This document shows, piece by piece, positions 12,526 through 24,816 of a stretch of 64,000 nucleotides of DNA (positions within the stretch are counted from its first letter, which is position 1; each line of letters starts with the position of its first letter). The DNA lies in NCBI GenBank assembly GCA_029747015.1, contig JAKOGI010000351.1, forward strand, positions 563,501-627,500, in the 5' to 3' direction. This DNA is from Carnegiea gigantea. Its lineage: Eukaryota > Streptophyta > Magnoliopsida > Caryophyllales > Cactaceae. A program made the position numbers and the translations under genes. The notes beneath the pieces are model-generated. The model was not told the DNA's origin. It did no database searches and saw only the letters and a list, made by a program, of their open reading frames with translations.

Positions 12526-12537
12526 ACTCTGATACCA
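12526..12537 (-). other. Sirevirus primer-binding site (initiator Met-tRNA)
   Basis: On the minus strand TGGTATCAGAGT lies two bases inside the 5' LTR. It matches the classic TGGTATCAGAGC complement of the 3' end of initiator Met-tRNA at 11 of 12 bases. Confidence 0.92.
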
Positions 12538-12539
12538 AT

Positions 12540-13929
12540 TGTTAAGTTTTAAGGCACACAAGGACACATGAGGGGGGTGAATTGTGTCCTTCAATTTTTT
12601 CGTTTTGTTTCAGAACACATGTTACATCTATTAGGAGAGGTGTTTGTAGTAAGGCAGAAACAAAACTTTGAATGCGGAAATACGGAGACACAAGATTTTA
12701 CGTGAAAAATCACCTCTGGCCCAATGGAGGTGTAAAAACCACGACCTACCTCAGTACGATTTCAACAAACACTTTCACTAACACGGGCCAAGTTCGTTAC
12801 ACTATGTAACACACGTGATAACGTCACACACATAACTTAGTCTCCCTCGAGACTCTAGTTACACACACGTAACTATTTGCCCCCTAAGAATGAGTCACAC
12901 AACACGTCCAAAGTCTCCTAGGACTTGGATACACTCTAGACGTAACTGATGACAGAAAAGAATAGAAGCACACCTTAGTTTTATGCTTCTAACCAAGCTG
13001 AATGTATGGCACACTTATAGACCCTATTATGCCAGAAAGAATGACTCAATTTAGCAAACTCCTTAAAGGTTTTTCACTTAGAGAATAAGCTTACAAAAAC
13101 TGATGTTTGCCTTGAAAAACCATGTGTTGAAGAGATGAGAAGCGAGTGCTTATATACCTATGAAAAAGCAAGGATTTGATTTCCATAATAACTCTGAAAA
13201 TACTCAGTATCTTAAAAGGAATTAAATCCTTCAAGAAATTATCTTTTTAGGAAATCATATCTTTTAAGGATAAGATAAAATCTTTCGAAAAATCTTTTAG
13301 GAAACCAATATTATTTAGGAAAGTACTCTTTCTAAAACACAGTATTATCAAAAAATCGTTCCTAAATATATTAGGAATTTTGACAGTAGGAAAACTCTTG
13401 AAAATCTTTAAAAATCGATTTTTGCACTCACTGCCCTCGGAGCACTGCAGACCTGTTTGTTCAATTGTTCTGATCTGAGTCAGCTTAAATAATTCCTTCA
13501 AGGTGAGTGTTAAGTCAAGTTCTTCTTTGGTATATTAACAAGAATCTAGACAAATATAACTAGTAATTAGCCCTAAGACTCTAAAGACTCTTGTACTCGG
13601 CTGATGATGTGCACATATATCCACTTTGATGATTTTAGCTTCTTTGACCTGTTCTTCAGGGTATTTGTAACTTCTGTTGCTTTCAACATACAATTTTATC
13701 ACATAGTTTCAAGCATGATATTTCGAACTGATCTCCAGGATTTTTGTAATCTGTCTTATCACATGATTCTAGCACTCAACTCACATAGCTTCAAGCATGA
13801 TATTTCGAACTGATCTCCAGGATGTTTGCAATCTGTCTTATCACATGATTCTAGCACTCAACTCAAGCCAAACATAATTAGCACATTTGGGTTGTAATCA
13901 TCAAAACCTTATATAAGATTGATTCAACA
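12540..13929 (-). repeat. Sirevirus 5' LTR
   Basis: Right-hand copy of the direct repeat, TG to CA on the plus strand, followed immediately by target duplication AAGGT. It aligns along its length with 3241-4637 apart from scattered substitutions and small indels. Confidence 0.95.
13701..13864. repeat. 82-bp tandem duplication inside the 5' LTR
   Basis: Units 13701-13782 and 13783-13864 match the two units found at the same place in the other LTR. Confidence 0.9.
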
Positions 13930-13934
13930 AAGGT

Positions 13935-15364
13935 CTTTCTCTTTGTCCTTTAAAATCAGTAATTTCAAAACAATTTTGTTGTTGCTATATGTTTTTGTGT
14001 TCGAATGCTTGATTGACTCTATTCCTAGTTGAGTGTTACATGAAGAAACAAGGATGAAATGACAATCGGTTGTTACAAATAGGTTAAAATGAGAAGCCTG
14101 AGTGGGTGGTTCCTTCTTCCCCTAAAACCTTAGTAATTTCTAACTAAGTTGTAGTTGTGATGTATTTATGTGTAATTAAATGTACTTCCCTTTCATCTCT
14201 TTGGGTTTGGTACTTTGCTAAATAATTTCATCTAAACTTTCAATTAATAAAAATAGGTATGTGAACCATATCGAATCTTATCTCTAAAGACAAGATCCAA
14301 GATTACAAGACTAAGCAAAGAACCCAAAATAAGTGAAGTTTTGTGATTTGTGAAGGCAAAATCACCAATAAGTAAAGTGGAAGGATATCTCTAAGATAAT
14401 ATGCAAGCCATCACTACAGACTAATGCAACCTGCCAATCCACCCTATGAAGCCTAAGCCTTAAGAGTTGAAACAAGGGGAAAACTCACATTTACTAGCTA
14501 ATTTTAAATCTGTAAAGCTGAAAGTTTACAAGGGCTTTTGGACAACAGATAGTTTTGTGCCTTCCTCTTCAAGCTTAGAGATAACCAATAGAATTTTAAG
14601 AAAACCAACAAACAAGACTCTAGGTAGTTGCACAATCAAAAGAAAGAAAAGGAGGACCACTAGCGAAATTACAAAAGCTGAATTTTCTCTACACATATCC
14701 TTCCTTAGAGGAAACTTCATCGAACCCAAATGGAGAAAACTATTAGTTATTCTACAGAAAGAAAAATATAGGGATGTCCACGAATCAACACCAAAGATTA
14801 GCCAGTAATTTTACCATTAGATTGCCTCAAAAAGCTCATAATAAAAACATGCTTGTCCTAACCCTTACATTATTTTTGCCTCATAACTTAAGATGTACTC
14901 GAAATCTTGAGGTGAATCATAGCTAAAACATTCACTTTGGAGGTCATTTGGTATCCCAACTCAAAGTTAACCTATAAACTGAAAATCTAAGACAATTTGT
15001 ACTAGAATTTTTATTTAGTATAATTCAGCACTAACAAATGAATTATGAACCAAGTCAACTCAGTAGTGTAATTTAGGGCTCTACTTAGGCATCATTACGC
15101 ATGCGCGTTTGTGAGGACCTATGTTTAAATGGTTGTTGTAATTTGTAAGGATACAAATTTTGCTAAATTTAGGAGTGAAGTAAACTAGTTATGGTTGCCA
15201 TTTTCTGGTTTTGGGGTGTGGTAATTGTTGTGAATATTGCTACTTAAGTGAGAACTTCGCTTACATATGGTGACGGGTTTGTTTAGGGCTTGAAAAGTTA
15301 CACAAAAAGGACTAATTTTGCCATCCATTGGCTTTGAGTTTGAGAGGCTTAGTTGTCCATCTGT
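13935..15364. other. Intergenic stretch, nothing recognised
   Basis: AT-rich sequence between the Sirevirus and the first gag-only element. One plus-strand open frame of 113 codons (14467-14808) is Lys/Ser-rich and lacks any motif I recognise; I treat it as chance. No RNA gene or transposon end is visible. Confidence 0.5.
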
Positions 15365-15369
15365 CAGGG

Positions 15370-16719
15370 TAATAGGAAGAATTTGAGTTTTAAATTTATA
15401 AACCCTAAGTGCAAGGTTGTACCATTGACTACTCACGGTGTCGTCCACAAGGAGTTGGATTTTAAGTATTGAGATTAGGTTGAGTGTTTTAATCTTAGTC
15501 AAGTGAAAGGAGCAAGAAAAGCAAGCTAAGCTAAGTTAATGAACGTAAAAGAAAGGAGCTTAGAATTGCAATTTGACCTATTAATGAGCCAAATAGTTTA
15601 GATGGGTCCTAACCTACCCAACCTACACCAACAATTAAAATGGTCGGTTATACCATGAAAGACCACCTAAGCCCTCTCTCTAGGGTCATGGCCAAGTCTA
15701 ATTGGCCTAACCTCCTATTTTCATGGGTTCGGCCTAATTAGGCCACAAGGATAGCAAGCCACGAACCTAGATAGGATCGGCACTATTTTCATGCCCCAAC
15801 CGCGGCCATTCTCTCTCCCACACTTGCTAGTTGACGTCACCTCTTGGCATAGGTCAATCCCCCAAAGATAACAATAAAAGCTCTCTCAAGCATTTCATCG
15901 AACATGTGGTGAGCGTGAAAGAAAACTCTAAATTGGAGGGGTGAATTAGGTGTGGTTAGGCCCAATACAAAACTAATTAGCCATCAAAGGACTAATTATG
16001 ACCTAAGGCAATTAAACTAGTCATTAATCAACCATAAAACATAAAACGCCTAACTTAAACCTAAGCTAGCAAAGCAAAGAAACAAACATGAACAAAGGGG
16101 GGAGAGAAAGAAACTAAACTGATCTAATCAAGCAAATTAAACGTGGATTAACAATAAAAACTAAACATTTGACTAAACAAAATCATACACTAGTAGTAAA
16201 CTAACAAAATATAGACAAGGACAACATATGGCAAAGAGAGAGAGAGAGAGAGAAGAGAAGAAAACTTATGCCTGATTGGATGAACTTGAAATCCAAAGCA
16301 TGAATCCAAATCCACCAAAATACAATCTAATATACTAATCTAATCCGTTTATTGAGATATTTATTTGCTAAACTAACCTAAAACCCAGGCAATGGCCATT
16401 TTATAGGAACCAATGCGGGCTAAAAGCAAGAGGAGCAGGTCGGGGGGGCGATGACCATCGCCTGTCTGACAGCATTCGCCACCCCCTTGGCGGCTGCTGG
16501 GGGGCGTGATCAGCCGATGTGCTGTCGACCAGCCCCCATCGCATGTTACTTTGTCTTCTTCTTTTGTTCCTTTTTTCCTCCTTTTCACGACACTTGCTCA
16601 ATTAAACTTATTACCTATAAAAGTAAATAAAATGGATAAAAATCCTAGAGATTATATTATTATATGAGTTAAAATTAGGTGAAAGAGGCACGTAAAATAC
16701 AACAAAGTAGTGCCTAACA
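15370..16719 (-). repeat. Copy A 3' LTR
   Basis: Begins TAATAGGAAG (the other copy has TGTAGGAAG) and ends CCTAACA. On the minus strand a TATA box (CTATAAAA, around 16398-16405) follows a GC-rich inverted-repeat block at 16436-16545. Confidence 0.85.
16236..16254. repeat. (GA)n microsatellite in copy A 3' LTR
   Basis: Short GA run in the LTR; the equivalent place in the other LTR (about 20516) is not expanded, so it arose after insertion. Confidence 0.75.
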
Positions 16720-18230
16720 AATACCCCCACACCTATCTTTTTCTCATTCTTGAGCAAAACCAAAGAAAATCTAACGTATGAACCTAACTCACTGTCATAG
16801 GAATCACGGTTGTATATAGTATATGCAACAAGCCCTTTAAACCCTTTGGTTCCCCCAAGTGGACAAGTGAGCTCCCGTTGAGGTTTGCAGAAGATATACC
16901 CAAACATTTTTAAAGTATTTTTGGATTTTTCAAAGCAAAACATATATACAAGGCAAAGGAGAAAATATGTACACATCTAGATTGATTTTATCACCTTAAC
17001 AATCTAGCTCCCTAACTATATACAAGCAAAACATGCATTCAATACACACATAGGCTATACATGCACCCCGACTCTCACTTTTCACCCCACATGCGATTTG
17101 TACACCTTGGTGCTCCATGGAAGATGTATTGACTCCTAATGCTAGGTTAAAATAGGGTAAAAGGTTACCTCCACTTGGCTTATGACTTCCTTTATTTTTG
17201 CCCTTTTTTTTCTTTCTTTCTTCTTTTTTATCCCGTTTTTCTCCTTATGCTCCTTAGCCCGGGTGGGTAGTTCTTGGCTTATTAGGCCTTGAACTCTCAG
17301 AGGAATAACTTAACACGTATTCGGGCCTCTTCCCTATTTAGGGGTTTTATTTGGATGTGCGAGGCATTTATTCAAGCCCAAATAGAGGTACCGGAGATAA
17401 GCTCACTTTTACACTTTTTGTTTTTCTCTCTTTTTTTTTTTTTTTTAAATGAAGCAAAAACTAATAGTTAATTAACCAAGGAGAGCCTAAATTTCAACAA
17501 CTAACAGCAAAAGTCAATGATTAAGTGTACAAGATAGGCACAAAAATGCACATGTGAAATGGGGTTATTATGAGAGACAGAAGATCACATTGGACAAGTA
17601 TTCCATCATGCATACCCAGCTAATATACAAGCCAGCAACCAAGCTAGTAAAGATCAGAAACCAATCACCAAGGACACAAAAGTCCCCCAAAGCCACTAAG
17701 AAAAAACCTATACAGAAATTGAAAAATTGAAAAATTTTCACAAAATTGTACACAAAAGGTCTGTGACTCCCACCCCCACACCTAAATCTCACAATGTCCT
17801 CATTGGGAGTCGAGGAGTCACTACCACCACAAAAACACACAAAAACAAAGAAAATAAAATCACACAAGAACACTAAACCTACATACATATACACAAGCTA
17901 GCACACTCCTCCAAAAACACAATCTCACCAAATCAATAACAAGACCACAGCTGTATACAAAACTAGCACCACCAAAAATGAATATATACAAATTCAACAA
18001 TACAACCAATCACAAAACACAATTATGTACAAAAATAAACAGAGGTGATCATAGCCATCAATCGGCTCCACAATATCCCAAGTTTCACCTGAAAGTTGAT
18101 CACTAATAAAAACACAACCTAATATTCACAATTAAACACAACCTAGTATCCACAACTAAAAAAATAAAAGAAAGAAAATAAAAAGAAAGGAGAAGAGTGA
18201 GAACGATTATACTAGATCGGGAACTGATTA
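16720..18230. other. Copy A non-coding interior
   Basis: Holds the polypurine tract (16720-16735) and the block matching copy B 41520-41715 (reverse complement). The rest is low-complexity AT-rich sequence with no open gene. Confidence 0.65.
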
Positions 18231-19510
18231 TACCCGAACTATGCCTCTCTAGGATGGTGCTATGGAGGTGCGAGAAGCATCAGCCACTCCTCTTCATCAC
18301 TTACAACTCGAGTCGTTAACTCGGATGTCGTCTAAGCTCTCAGAAGCTTATCGTGTGGCTTTGCATGCATCTTAAAAGGATGTCAATAAGATAACACTAA
18401 TAAGATCATAGCAGAGAAAGTTAGTGCCCTCTTACACTAATCAAATGCCATAGAAAATCAAAATAATAATCAAAGAAAGTAGTCCACTCAATTTTCCTAG
18501 ACATGCCCTCTAAGTATGCACAATAAGGGTTCAAGGAGGGATTATACCCTCGAATGTCACCTAGGGGCTCATGAAATGCATGCAAATCAGAGGGGGTGGT
18601 GGGAAGTAAGGGGGATGAAATAGGGGTTAAGTTAAGTGGCTCATTATAAATTGGGTCAATATATTCAATGCTAGGAGTAGCACCAACTACCAAACTATCA
18701 TCACACAACTGCTCGAAAGCAGCCTCCTTAAGATGTGACTTGATCAAGGAAGGCTCTTTTAAGCAAGCAATCACAGCATCCTCAATAAAACTAGCTTTGC
18801 CCCTAGAATGCTCACCCATCTCTAACGCCGTGTACTGAGCTAAAGGGAGGGGAGAAACAAGTAAGGCCAAAGCACTAACGGTAGTGCCAATAGGAGTGCC
18901 AATAGAGGATGGAGCAACAAGTGATGAAGAAGTCAAGAAAGCGTCAAACGCTTCCTCTAGGTCGATGGAAGGTGTATCATCAACAAGATTTGACTCTAGG
19001 GGAAGGAAGACTCACAATCATCATAGAGACTAGTCTCAAGTCTATGGGAAGGTAGACTAAGGTTAGTCCCATGCAATAACCACACTCCCTCATCTCAATA
19101 ACAGAGTGCTCATGTTGCTCATTCATTGTCCCTATCATGACATCAAGCTTAGCATAACATTCATCAAAAATATCATAGTAAGGACAAGAATTCACATCAT
19201 AGTCAAAAGATTGATAATAAGAGCACATAACATGAGGGTAAGAAGAATAGTGATGGAATAAATCCCTAGCTCTCTCACATTGCCATTGATACCAAGCCAA
19301 GGATTCAAACAAATCCCACACGTCATCAACATTTAAGTAGCACATACCACCATAACACATGGACTCAAGGGTGGCTCGAGTCTCATTTGCTATCCGCTCA
19401 ATCGCAACATTGAATATTTTTCACTTTTCATACATAAAATACACATATTAAGCACGATAATCATTCAATTTAGACAAGTATTGCCAAAAGGTTCATGCTC
19501 AAATTGAGGT
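18231..19510 (-). pseudogene. Decayed gag of copy A
   Basis: Two main minus-strand segments, 19360-18980 and 18936-18421, align in order with the copy B gag: a VDDVWDLFESLAWYQWQCE string corresponds to VDEVWELLEWLARDTYEFE, and the C terminus SRKIEWTTFFDYYFDF is shared with copies B and C. The N-terminal part (about 19500-19360) is recognisable but full of stops. The zinc-knuckle region has lost most Cys. It cannot make a working capsid protein. Confidence 0.75.
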
Positions 19511-19627
19511 AAATAGAAAACAGCCACGTTAAGTTTTTTTAAAATTTTTAATTTTTAAATTTTTTTGGATTTTTTAAAGGCCTAGCCTCAAATACTCAAG
19601 TAAACTCCCATATTAAAAAGCGCCAAC

Positions 19628-19645
19628 TCCCCGGCAACAATGCCA
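19628..19645 (-). other. Copy A primer-binding site (tRNA-Asp type)
   Basis: Minus strand TGGCATTGTTGCCGGGGA differs at two bases from copy B TGGCGCCGTTGCCGGGGA, which is complementary to the 3' end of plant tRNA-Asp. It lies a few bases inside the 5' LTR. Confidence 0.85.
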
Positions 19646-19652
19646 AAAACTT

Positions 19653-21035
19653 TGTAGGAAGAATTTGAGTTTTAAATTTATAAACCCTAAGTACAAGGTT
19701 GTACCGTTGAGTACTTGGTGTGTCATCCACTGGGAGTTGGGTTTCAAGTATTAGGATTGGGTTGAGTGTTTCAATCTAGGCTAAGTGAAAGGAGCAAGAA
19801 AAGCAAGCTAAGCTAAGCCACTGAACATAAAAGGAAGGAGCATGGAATTGCAATTTGATCAATTGATAAGCTAAATACTTTGGATGGGTCCCAACCTACC
19901 CAACCTACGCCAACAATTGAGATGGTCAGTTACACCATGAAAGACCACCCAATCCCTCTCTCAAATGTCATGGCCTAGTCTAATTGGCCTAACCACCTAT
20001 TTTCATGGGGTTAGCCCAATTAGACCACAAGGATAGCAACCCACGAATTTAGGTCTCAACACTATTTTCATGTCCAAACCCTGGTCATTCTCTCCCCCGC
20101 ACTAGCTAGTTGATCTCATCTCTCAGCATAAGTCAACCGCCCAAAAAGATAACAATGAAAGCTCTTTTAAGCATTTCATCGAATATGTGCTAGGTGTGAG
20201 AGAAACTCTAAATTTGAGGCGTAAATTAGGTGTGGTTAGGCCCAACACAAAACTAATTAGCCATCAAAGGGCTAATTACAACCCAAGGCAACCAAATGAA
20301 TCACTAATCAACCACAAAACATAAAAGCCCTAATTTAAACCTAAGCTAGAAAAGCACAAAAACAAACATGAACAAAGGGGGGAGATAAAGAAACTAAACT
20401 AATCTAATCAAACAAATTAAACATGGATTAACAATAATAACTAAACATTTGACCAGACAAAATCAAACACTAGCAGTAAACTAACAAAATATAAACAAGA
20501 ACAGCATATGAAAAAGAGATAGAGATGGGAGAGAAGAAAACTTATGCTTGATTGGTTGAACTTGAAATCCAAAGCTTGAATCCAAATCCATCAAAATACA
20601 ATCTAATCTACTAATTTAATCCTCCTGTTGAGGTTTTTATTTGCTAAACTAACCTAAATCCTAACATAAAAATTGCTAAGAAAACCCTTAAAAAGTCCCA
20701 AGCAAGGCCCTTTTATAGGAATCGAGGCAGGCCCCCAAAAAAGGAGCAGGCCGGGGGGGGACGGTTGTCGCTTGGCCAATGGCGATCGCCACCCCCTGGC
20801 TGGTGATTGCTGCTGGGGGCGCTACTAGCCATCGTGCAGTTGATCGATCCCCCGTCGCGTGTTACTTTGTCTTCTTCTTTTGTTCCTTTTTTGCTTCTTT
20901 TCATGGTACTTGGTCGGTTGAACTTATTACCTACAAAAGTAAATAAAATGAGTAAAAATCCTAGAGATTATATTATTGTACGAGCTAAAATTAGATGAAA
21001 GACGCATGTAAAATACGACAAATTGGCACCTAACA
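19653..21035 (-). repeat. Copy A 5' LTR
   Basis: TG to CA on the plus strand (TGTAGGAAG to CCTAACA). Minus-strand TATA box CTATAAAAGGGCC at about 20707-20719, with a GC-rich inverted-repeat block at 20745-20865 upstream of it. Confidence 0.88.
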
Positions 21036-21040
21036 CAGTG

Positions 21041-22261
21041 CTAAAATGTATAGGGAACTAGGTGGGTCTATTATAGGTTGTAGTTTCCATAGGCTACGAA
21101 CTCACAATAGCAATGAATTTAGTTGAATGGCCTATTCTATTGCTCGATTCTGTTGAACCATTTCTGCATTGAATTGGCCTACTAAATCGACTAGTTAAAC
21201 ATTTCTCCCAACCTGCTATAGCTACTATAAAAATAAAAATCACAAAAGTAGAAATAAAAATTGGATTGAGTTGGGGTTGCTAAAAATGATTTAAGGAAGC
21301 TAATGAATCATTGGTTATGAAATACAGCGATTGTAGAAAGGTCACGTGTGCAAAGTTAACTTCTAAAACTTCAAGGAATAGCTAGAAGGGAAGCTTGTTA
21401 CTTTTTGTTTCAAGCCATTTTAAATCTTGAGTTTTTGCTTCCTTAGTGCTTGAGTATGTATCAAATATTTTTTATTTCAAATGGCATTATGTCATTAGAG
21501 ATGTTTGAAAAAGAAAGAAAGTTGATGTTATCTTACTTGTAAATATCAAGTTAAACCTCTTGCAATGCAGAACAGTAGCATGATAAGTGTTTCAATAGTC
21601 ATTTGTATTTTCGTTAAGAAATTCATATTCAAAAGACATTATATGATTTCAAAAGTAGGTCTATGGTAGACATTTGTGTTATGCTTGAGTTTCACATTCG
21701 GGCTTATGCTTTTTAATGTTTACTTACAAAACCATTTGAAATAGCTTTTGGATGATTGAATTGGCTTAGGGTAACTCTAGCATCAAGGAAGGTTGCATAT
21801 TTTCCCTATCGATTTAGTTAGGTTGTTGTTAATATGTTTGGGTTATATTAACTTTGTTCTAATGAGGATACATTATGCCTTCTTAACCCCATTAGTATTT
21901 TCGAAAATCTGATGGTCTGATGGGGCAATTCCCCCCAGACTTAGGGTCACAAGTTAGGTTGATCCAAAGCTAATGACAACATTGGGGGATTTGCTTTTGA
22001 AGGGCAATGTTTTATGAACCATTTCATAACAGCATCGATCTTTAGCTAAACATGATGAGGATAATATAGATACGTAATTCCAACATTTCTTCTCTTATTA
22101 TTGTTATTATTGCTCATAACTCTTTGGATCTAGGAGGGCAGGATTACCTACTGAGTGGTTGGTGCTTTCCCCATCTACTTTCCCTCTTCTTAGGTGCAAG
22201 TACTACTAACTATTAATCTTTTAATCTTGTTGCCGTGCTAGTCTCTGATGTTGTGTTGAGG
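21041..22261. other. Intergenic stretch, nothing recognised
   Basis: AT-rich sequence with no credible open frame, RNA gene or element end between copy A and the Cassandra element. Confidence 0.55.
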
Positions 22262-22352
22262 TTGGTTGTAACACCTCGAGTGTGGCTTAAACGGATCAAA
22301 GTGACTACTTGTATCACCAAAGGTGCATCTTTCTTTTTGGAGAGCACATTCC

Positions 22353-22420
22353 TAAGAACTCCATAGTTAAGAGTGCTTGCTGTGAAACAATCCTATAATG
22401 GGTGACCTCCTGGGAAGTTT
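22353..22420 (+). promoter_or_regulatory. 5S rRNA-derived Pol III promoter region, left Cassandra LTR
   Basis: AGAACTCC..AGTTAAG.GTGCTTG followed by ATGGGTGACCTCCTGGGAAGT matches the 3' half of plant 5S rRNA, including the box A and box C parts of its internal promoter. In Cassandra this region is known to keep 5S-like promoter and folding features. The sequence is diverged between the two boxes. Confidence 0.85.
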
Positions 22421-22549
22421 CCCAGGCAGCATGTGAGTGAGGATGTAGCATATCGGAAAGGCTTGTGGTGATTTGAGGGGCTAGCCGACGATCCCTGAAG
22501 CTGTTATTAGTAATTGTCTGCGACTCAGGAGGGGTCGGGGTATTACAAA

Positions 22550-22561
22550 TGGTATCAGAGC
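22550..22561 (+). other. Cassandra primer-binding site (Met-tRNA)
   Basis: TGGTATCAGAGC two bases after the left LTR, a perfect match to the common plant Met-tRNA primer complement. Confidence 0.95.
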
Positions 22562-22802
22562 CGACCTGCGACCGTGAGATGCGCCAATGGATGGAGAGCC
22601 TATGGGCAGTCACCTAGCGGGGCAAAGTTACTGGGTGTGGACCGCCGGTCAAAAGGACTCATAAGTTAGTCGATTAGTAAGGCACAATGAGGACGTTGTG
22701 CATTTCAAGTAAGGGTGATTGTAACACCCTGAGCATGGCTTAAAAGGATCAAAGTGACTACTTGTATCACTAAAGATGCACCTTTCTTTTCGGAGACCCA
22801 TT

Positions 22803-22870
22803 CTTAAGAACTCCACAGTTAAGCATGCTCGTTGTGGAGCAATCTTATAATGGGTGACCTCCTGGAAAAT
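22803..22870 (+). promoter_or_regulatory. 5S rRNA-derived region, right Cassandra LTR
   Basis: Same 5S-like block as in the left LTR (AGAACTCCACAGTTAAGCATGCTCG, shortened here to its key parts AGAACTCC and AGTTAAGC, then TGGGTGACCTCCTGG), with independent substitutions. Confidence 0.85.
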
Positions 22871-23046
22871 TTTTCAAGCAGCGTGTGAGCGAGGACGAAG
22901 CATGTTGGAAAGGCTTGTGATAATTTGTGGGGCTAGTCAATGATCCTTAAGGTCGTTCTTAATAACTGTACATGACCCAGGATGGGTCAGGGTGTTACAT
23001 TGGCTCACATGGAAGGGGAAGTATAGATTGTGTATCCATGTGTATA

Positions 23047-24334
23047 TGTAACAAGTGCTTAATGTATACATCATTTTAAGGTATTTGGTGTTGATTTTTA
23101 GGAGAATATTGTGCTTTATGTTATTACTTATACTCATATCCTCGATTTATACTTGGGTACAGTTGTTTTATATGTTTTGCAGGATTTTAAGTCTTTTTAC
23201 CCATCATTTTCCCAAAAATAAATGTATTTTGACCTCCCCCACGGATACCCATGTGTTGCTACGCCCGTGGAGCAAGAAAAGAGCAGAAAGCCGGCTCTAG
23301 GCCAGACCACGGTCGGACTGTGGTACCTACCATGAACCGTGGTGAGCCTGTAACTGCTGCCTCTTCGTCTTCCTTCAGCTGTGTGGCTGAGATCAAGCGA
23401 GCCTCTCTATAAAAGGCCCCGTTCTGTAGTAGTAAAGGGCAATCCTTGCCCAAAAAACACAAAGTATATCATAGCACAGATTAGAGTTTTAGCCTAGTTT
23501 CTTTCTTTCTCAATTTTTGTTGTTTTTAGTTTGATTTTTAGTTTTGGTGAGAAATCTTGGGTGTATGTGTTCGGTTTTGGAGGCAGTTTGAAGCCCTCAG
23601 TTGAAGGCCATCTTAGTCAAGTCTTTCTCTCATATTGCGCCGGATTGTTGGTTAGTTTTGTTTATTTCTTAATCAAGTCTAAGTAGTATTCTTTTGTTTA
23701 GGGATTTAGTAGTTTGTGAAAGTGTAGTTGGATCATGTTTTAATTTATAGAATTGTGCTTATTTTCATGATCGGTTTGATTTCGTTCATCAAGTAATTGT
23801 ATTGTTGTGAGTAGATTTTTGACTAAAATTTGCTTGCTTACTTGAAACAAACGAATGAAAATGAAAAGATGACATTTGGTTGTTGGACTGCTTGATTAAA
23901 CCTAATGTGAAGTCGTCTCGAAAGAGAGATTTGCAGGTTAGGAGGACTAGAGAGTAATCTAATATATATTAAACTTGAATTAAGGCAAATTAGTTTGAAA
24001 GAATGACTTCTGCTTAATTTAGGCAAATTTGATTGATTTCGAAAGAATAGATCAAATTTCTGGATAGATTACAATTCCTCGAGATTAATCGATAAGAGAA
24101 AAGCAAATGATTTTTGTTTTGATCCAATACTCTTTCATAACTATGAGAATTTTTTGACATATTTTCTCTTTGATTGATTCAGAATAGTGAATTAGAAATT
24201 GTTAAATCAAAATCAATTGAATTAGAATTTTGCTTAGCATATTCTGATAGGTAAGACTCAGTAAGTTACATTAGTCTCTGAGAAACGATATCTTTATCTA
24301 TAGTACGGTTGCCCGTGCGCTTGCAGTAGTCTCA
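23047..24334 (+). repeat. Probable solo LTR related to the gag-only elements
   Basis: The start (AAGTGCTTAATGTATACATC, then ATTTTAAGG) aligns with the reverse complement of the copy C LTR, and so do the TTTTGCAGG-TTT and CCACGGTC blocks, a TATA box (TATAAAAGG at 23408-23416) and the final GCGCTTGCAG block. No interior follows, and I could not find a clean target duplication, so the ends are approximate. Confidence 0.6.
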
Positions 24335-24756
24335 ATCAATGTGCAAATGTGTATTCCTTGGAGGATGCATGTAAAAGTTGTCAATTATTTGTACGTAGAG
24401 TTCATGTGCATGAGTGTAGCTATTTAGGAAGCATTCAACCAATCATGTAGATGGTCTTAAAGGCCAAGACTAGCCACACTCCTATTTGCTATAGTTTAAG
24501 CTCTACTGGATAGAACATTAGATACATGGATTGCATATTTGTTATGCTCTGAGTATGCGACTTGTTGAGTTGTATTTGTATTATCTTTCATTTTCGTATT
24601 GGATGCTTCAGGACATGTTAAGCCCTAATGATTTCCAACATATAGCCATTGAATAAAGCCCTGTTCTTAGGTGTGCAACCCATTAAGAAATTCAAGATTT
24701 TGCTTTCAAAGGTTTGGTATAATTATCATAGATATGAGCAGGCTCTGCTGAGAGGG

Positions 24757-24816
<60 letters not shown>

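Larger units (their letters stand above)
3241..13929 (-). mobile_element. Full-length Sirevirus-type Copia retrotransposon with envelope-like region
   Basis: A 10.7-kb element lies on the minus strand between perfect 5-bp target duplications AAGGT (3236-3240 and 13930-13934). Its LTRs of 1397 and 1390 bp align throughout; the plus-strand right LTR begins TG and ends CA, and the left LTR ends CG by mutation. The internal order in element sense is primer site, gag with a CCHC knuckle and coiled coil, second CCHC, protease, integrase, RT, RNase H (Copia order), then an envelope-like region before the polypurine tract. The extra coiled-coil gag segment and the downstream envelope-like region are Sirevirus traits. 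Frameshifts and stops in every coding block, and a mutated RT active site, show it cannot move on its own. The perfect target duplication and similar LTRs suggest a fairly recent insertion. Confidence 0.95.
15370..21035 (-). mobile_element. Gag-only (TR-GAG-like) LTR retrotransposon, copy A
   Basis: A 5.7-kb minus-strand element with LTRs of 1350 and 1383 bp. The flanking 5-mers CAGGG (15365-15369) and CAGTG (21036-21040) look like a target duplication with one change. Just inside the 5' LTR is a primer site of the tRNA-Asp type, and just inside the 3' LTR the minus strand reads AGGTGTGGGGGTATT, a polypurine tract. The 2.9-kb interior encodes only a decayed gag; I see no protease, RT or integrase motif. 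It is collinear with copy B (37374-43122) in gag and in the block before the polypurine tract. It resembles plant TR-GAG elements, presumed to be mobilised by a Gypsy (Tat/Athila-like) partner. Confidence 0.85.
22267..22999 (+). mobile_element. Cassandra-type TRIM retrotransposon
   Basis: A 733-bp element with LTRs 22267-22547 and 22720-22999 (281 and 280 bp), both TGTAACACC to TTACA, and a 172-bp interior. Flanking 5-mers TTGGT (22262-22266) and TTGGC (23000-23004) form a target duplication with one change. A Met-tRNA primer site follows the left LTR and a purine-rich tract (AAGTAAGGGTGA) precedes the right one. Both LTRs carry sequence clearly derived from 5S rRNA, the hallmark of Cassandra elements. 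There is no coding capacity, so movement would need proteins from an autonomous element. Confidence 0.95.

Noticed and set aside
14467..14808. 113-codon plus-strand frame as a host gene
   Set aside because: No motif, no homologous family recognised, no splice or promoter context; likely chance.
15370..21035. CRISPR-like or satellite array from repeated blocks
   Set aside because: The repeats are LTR pairs and microsatellites of a plant genome, without spacer-repeat structure.
22340..22425. A genuine 5S rRNA gene
   Set aside because: Only part of 5S is recognisable, it is diverged, and it sits inside LTRs with a primer site and target duplication, so it is the Cassandra 5S-like module.
23047..24334. 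A complete element with interior
   Set aside because: Only one LTR-like sequence is present, with no primer site, polypurine tract or second LTR.
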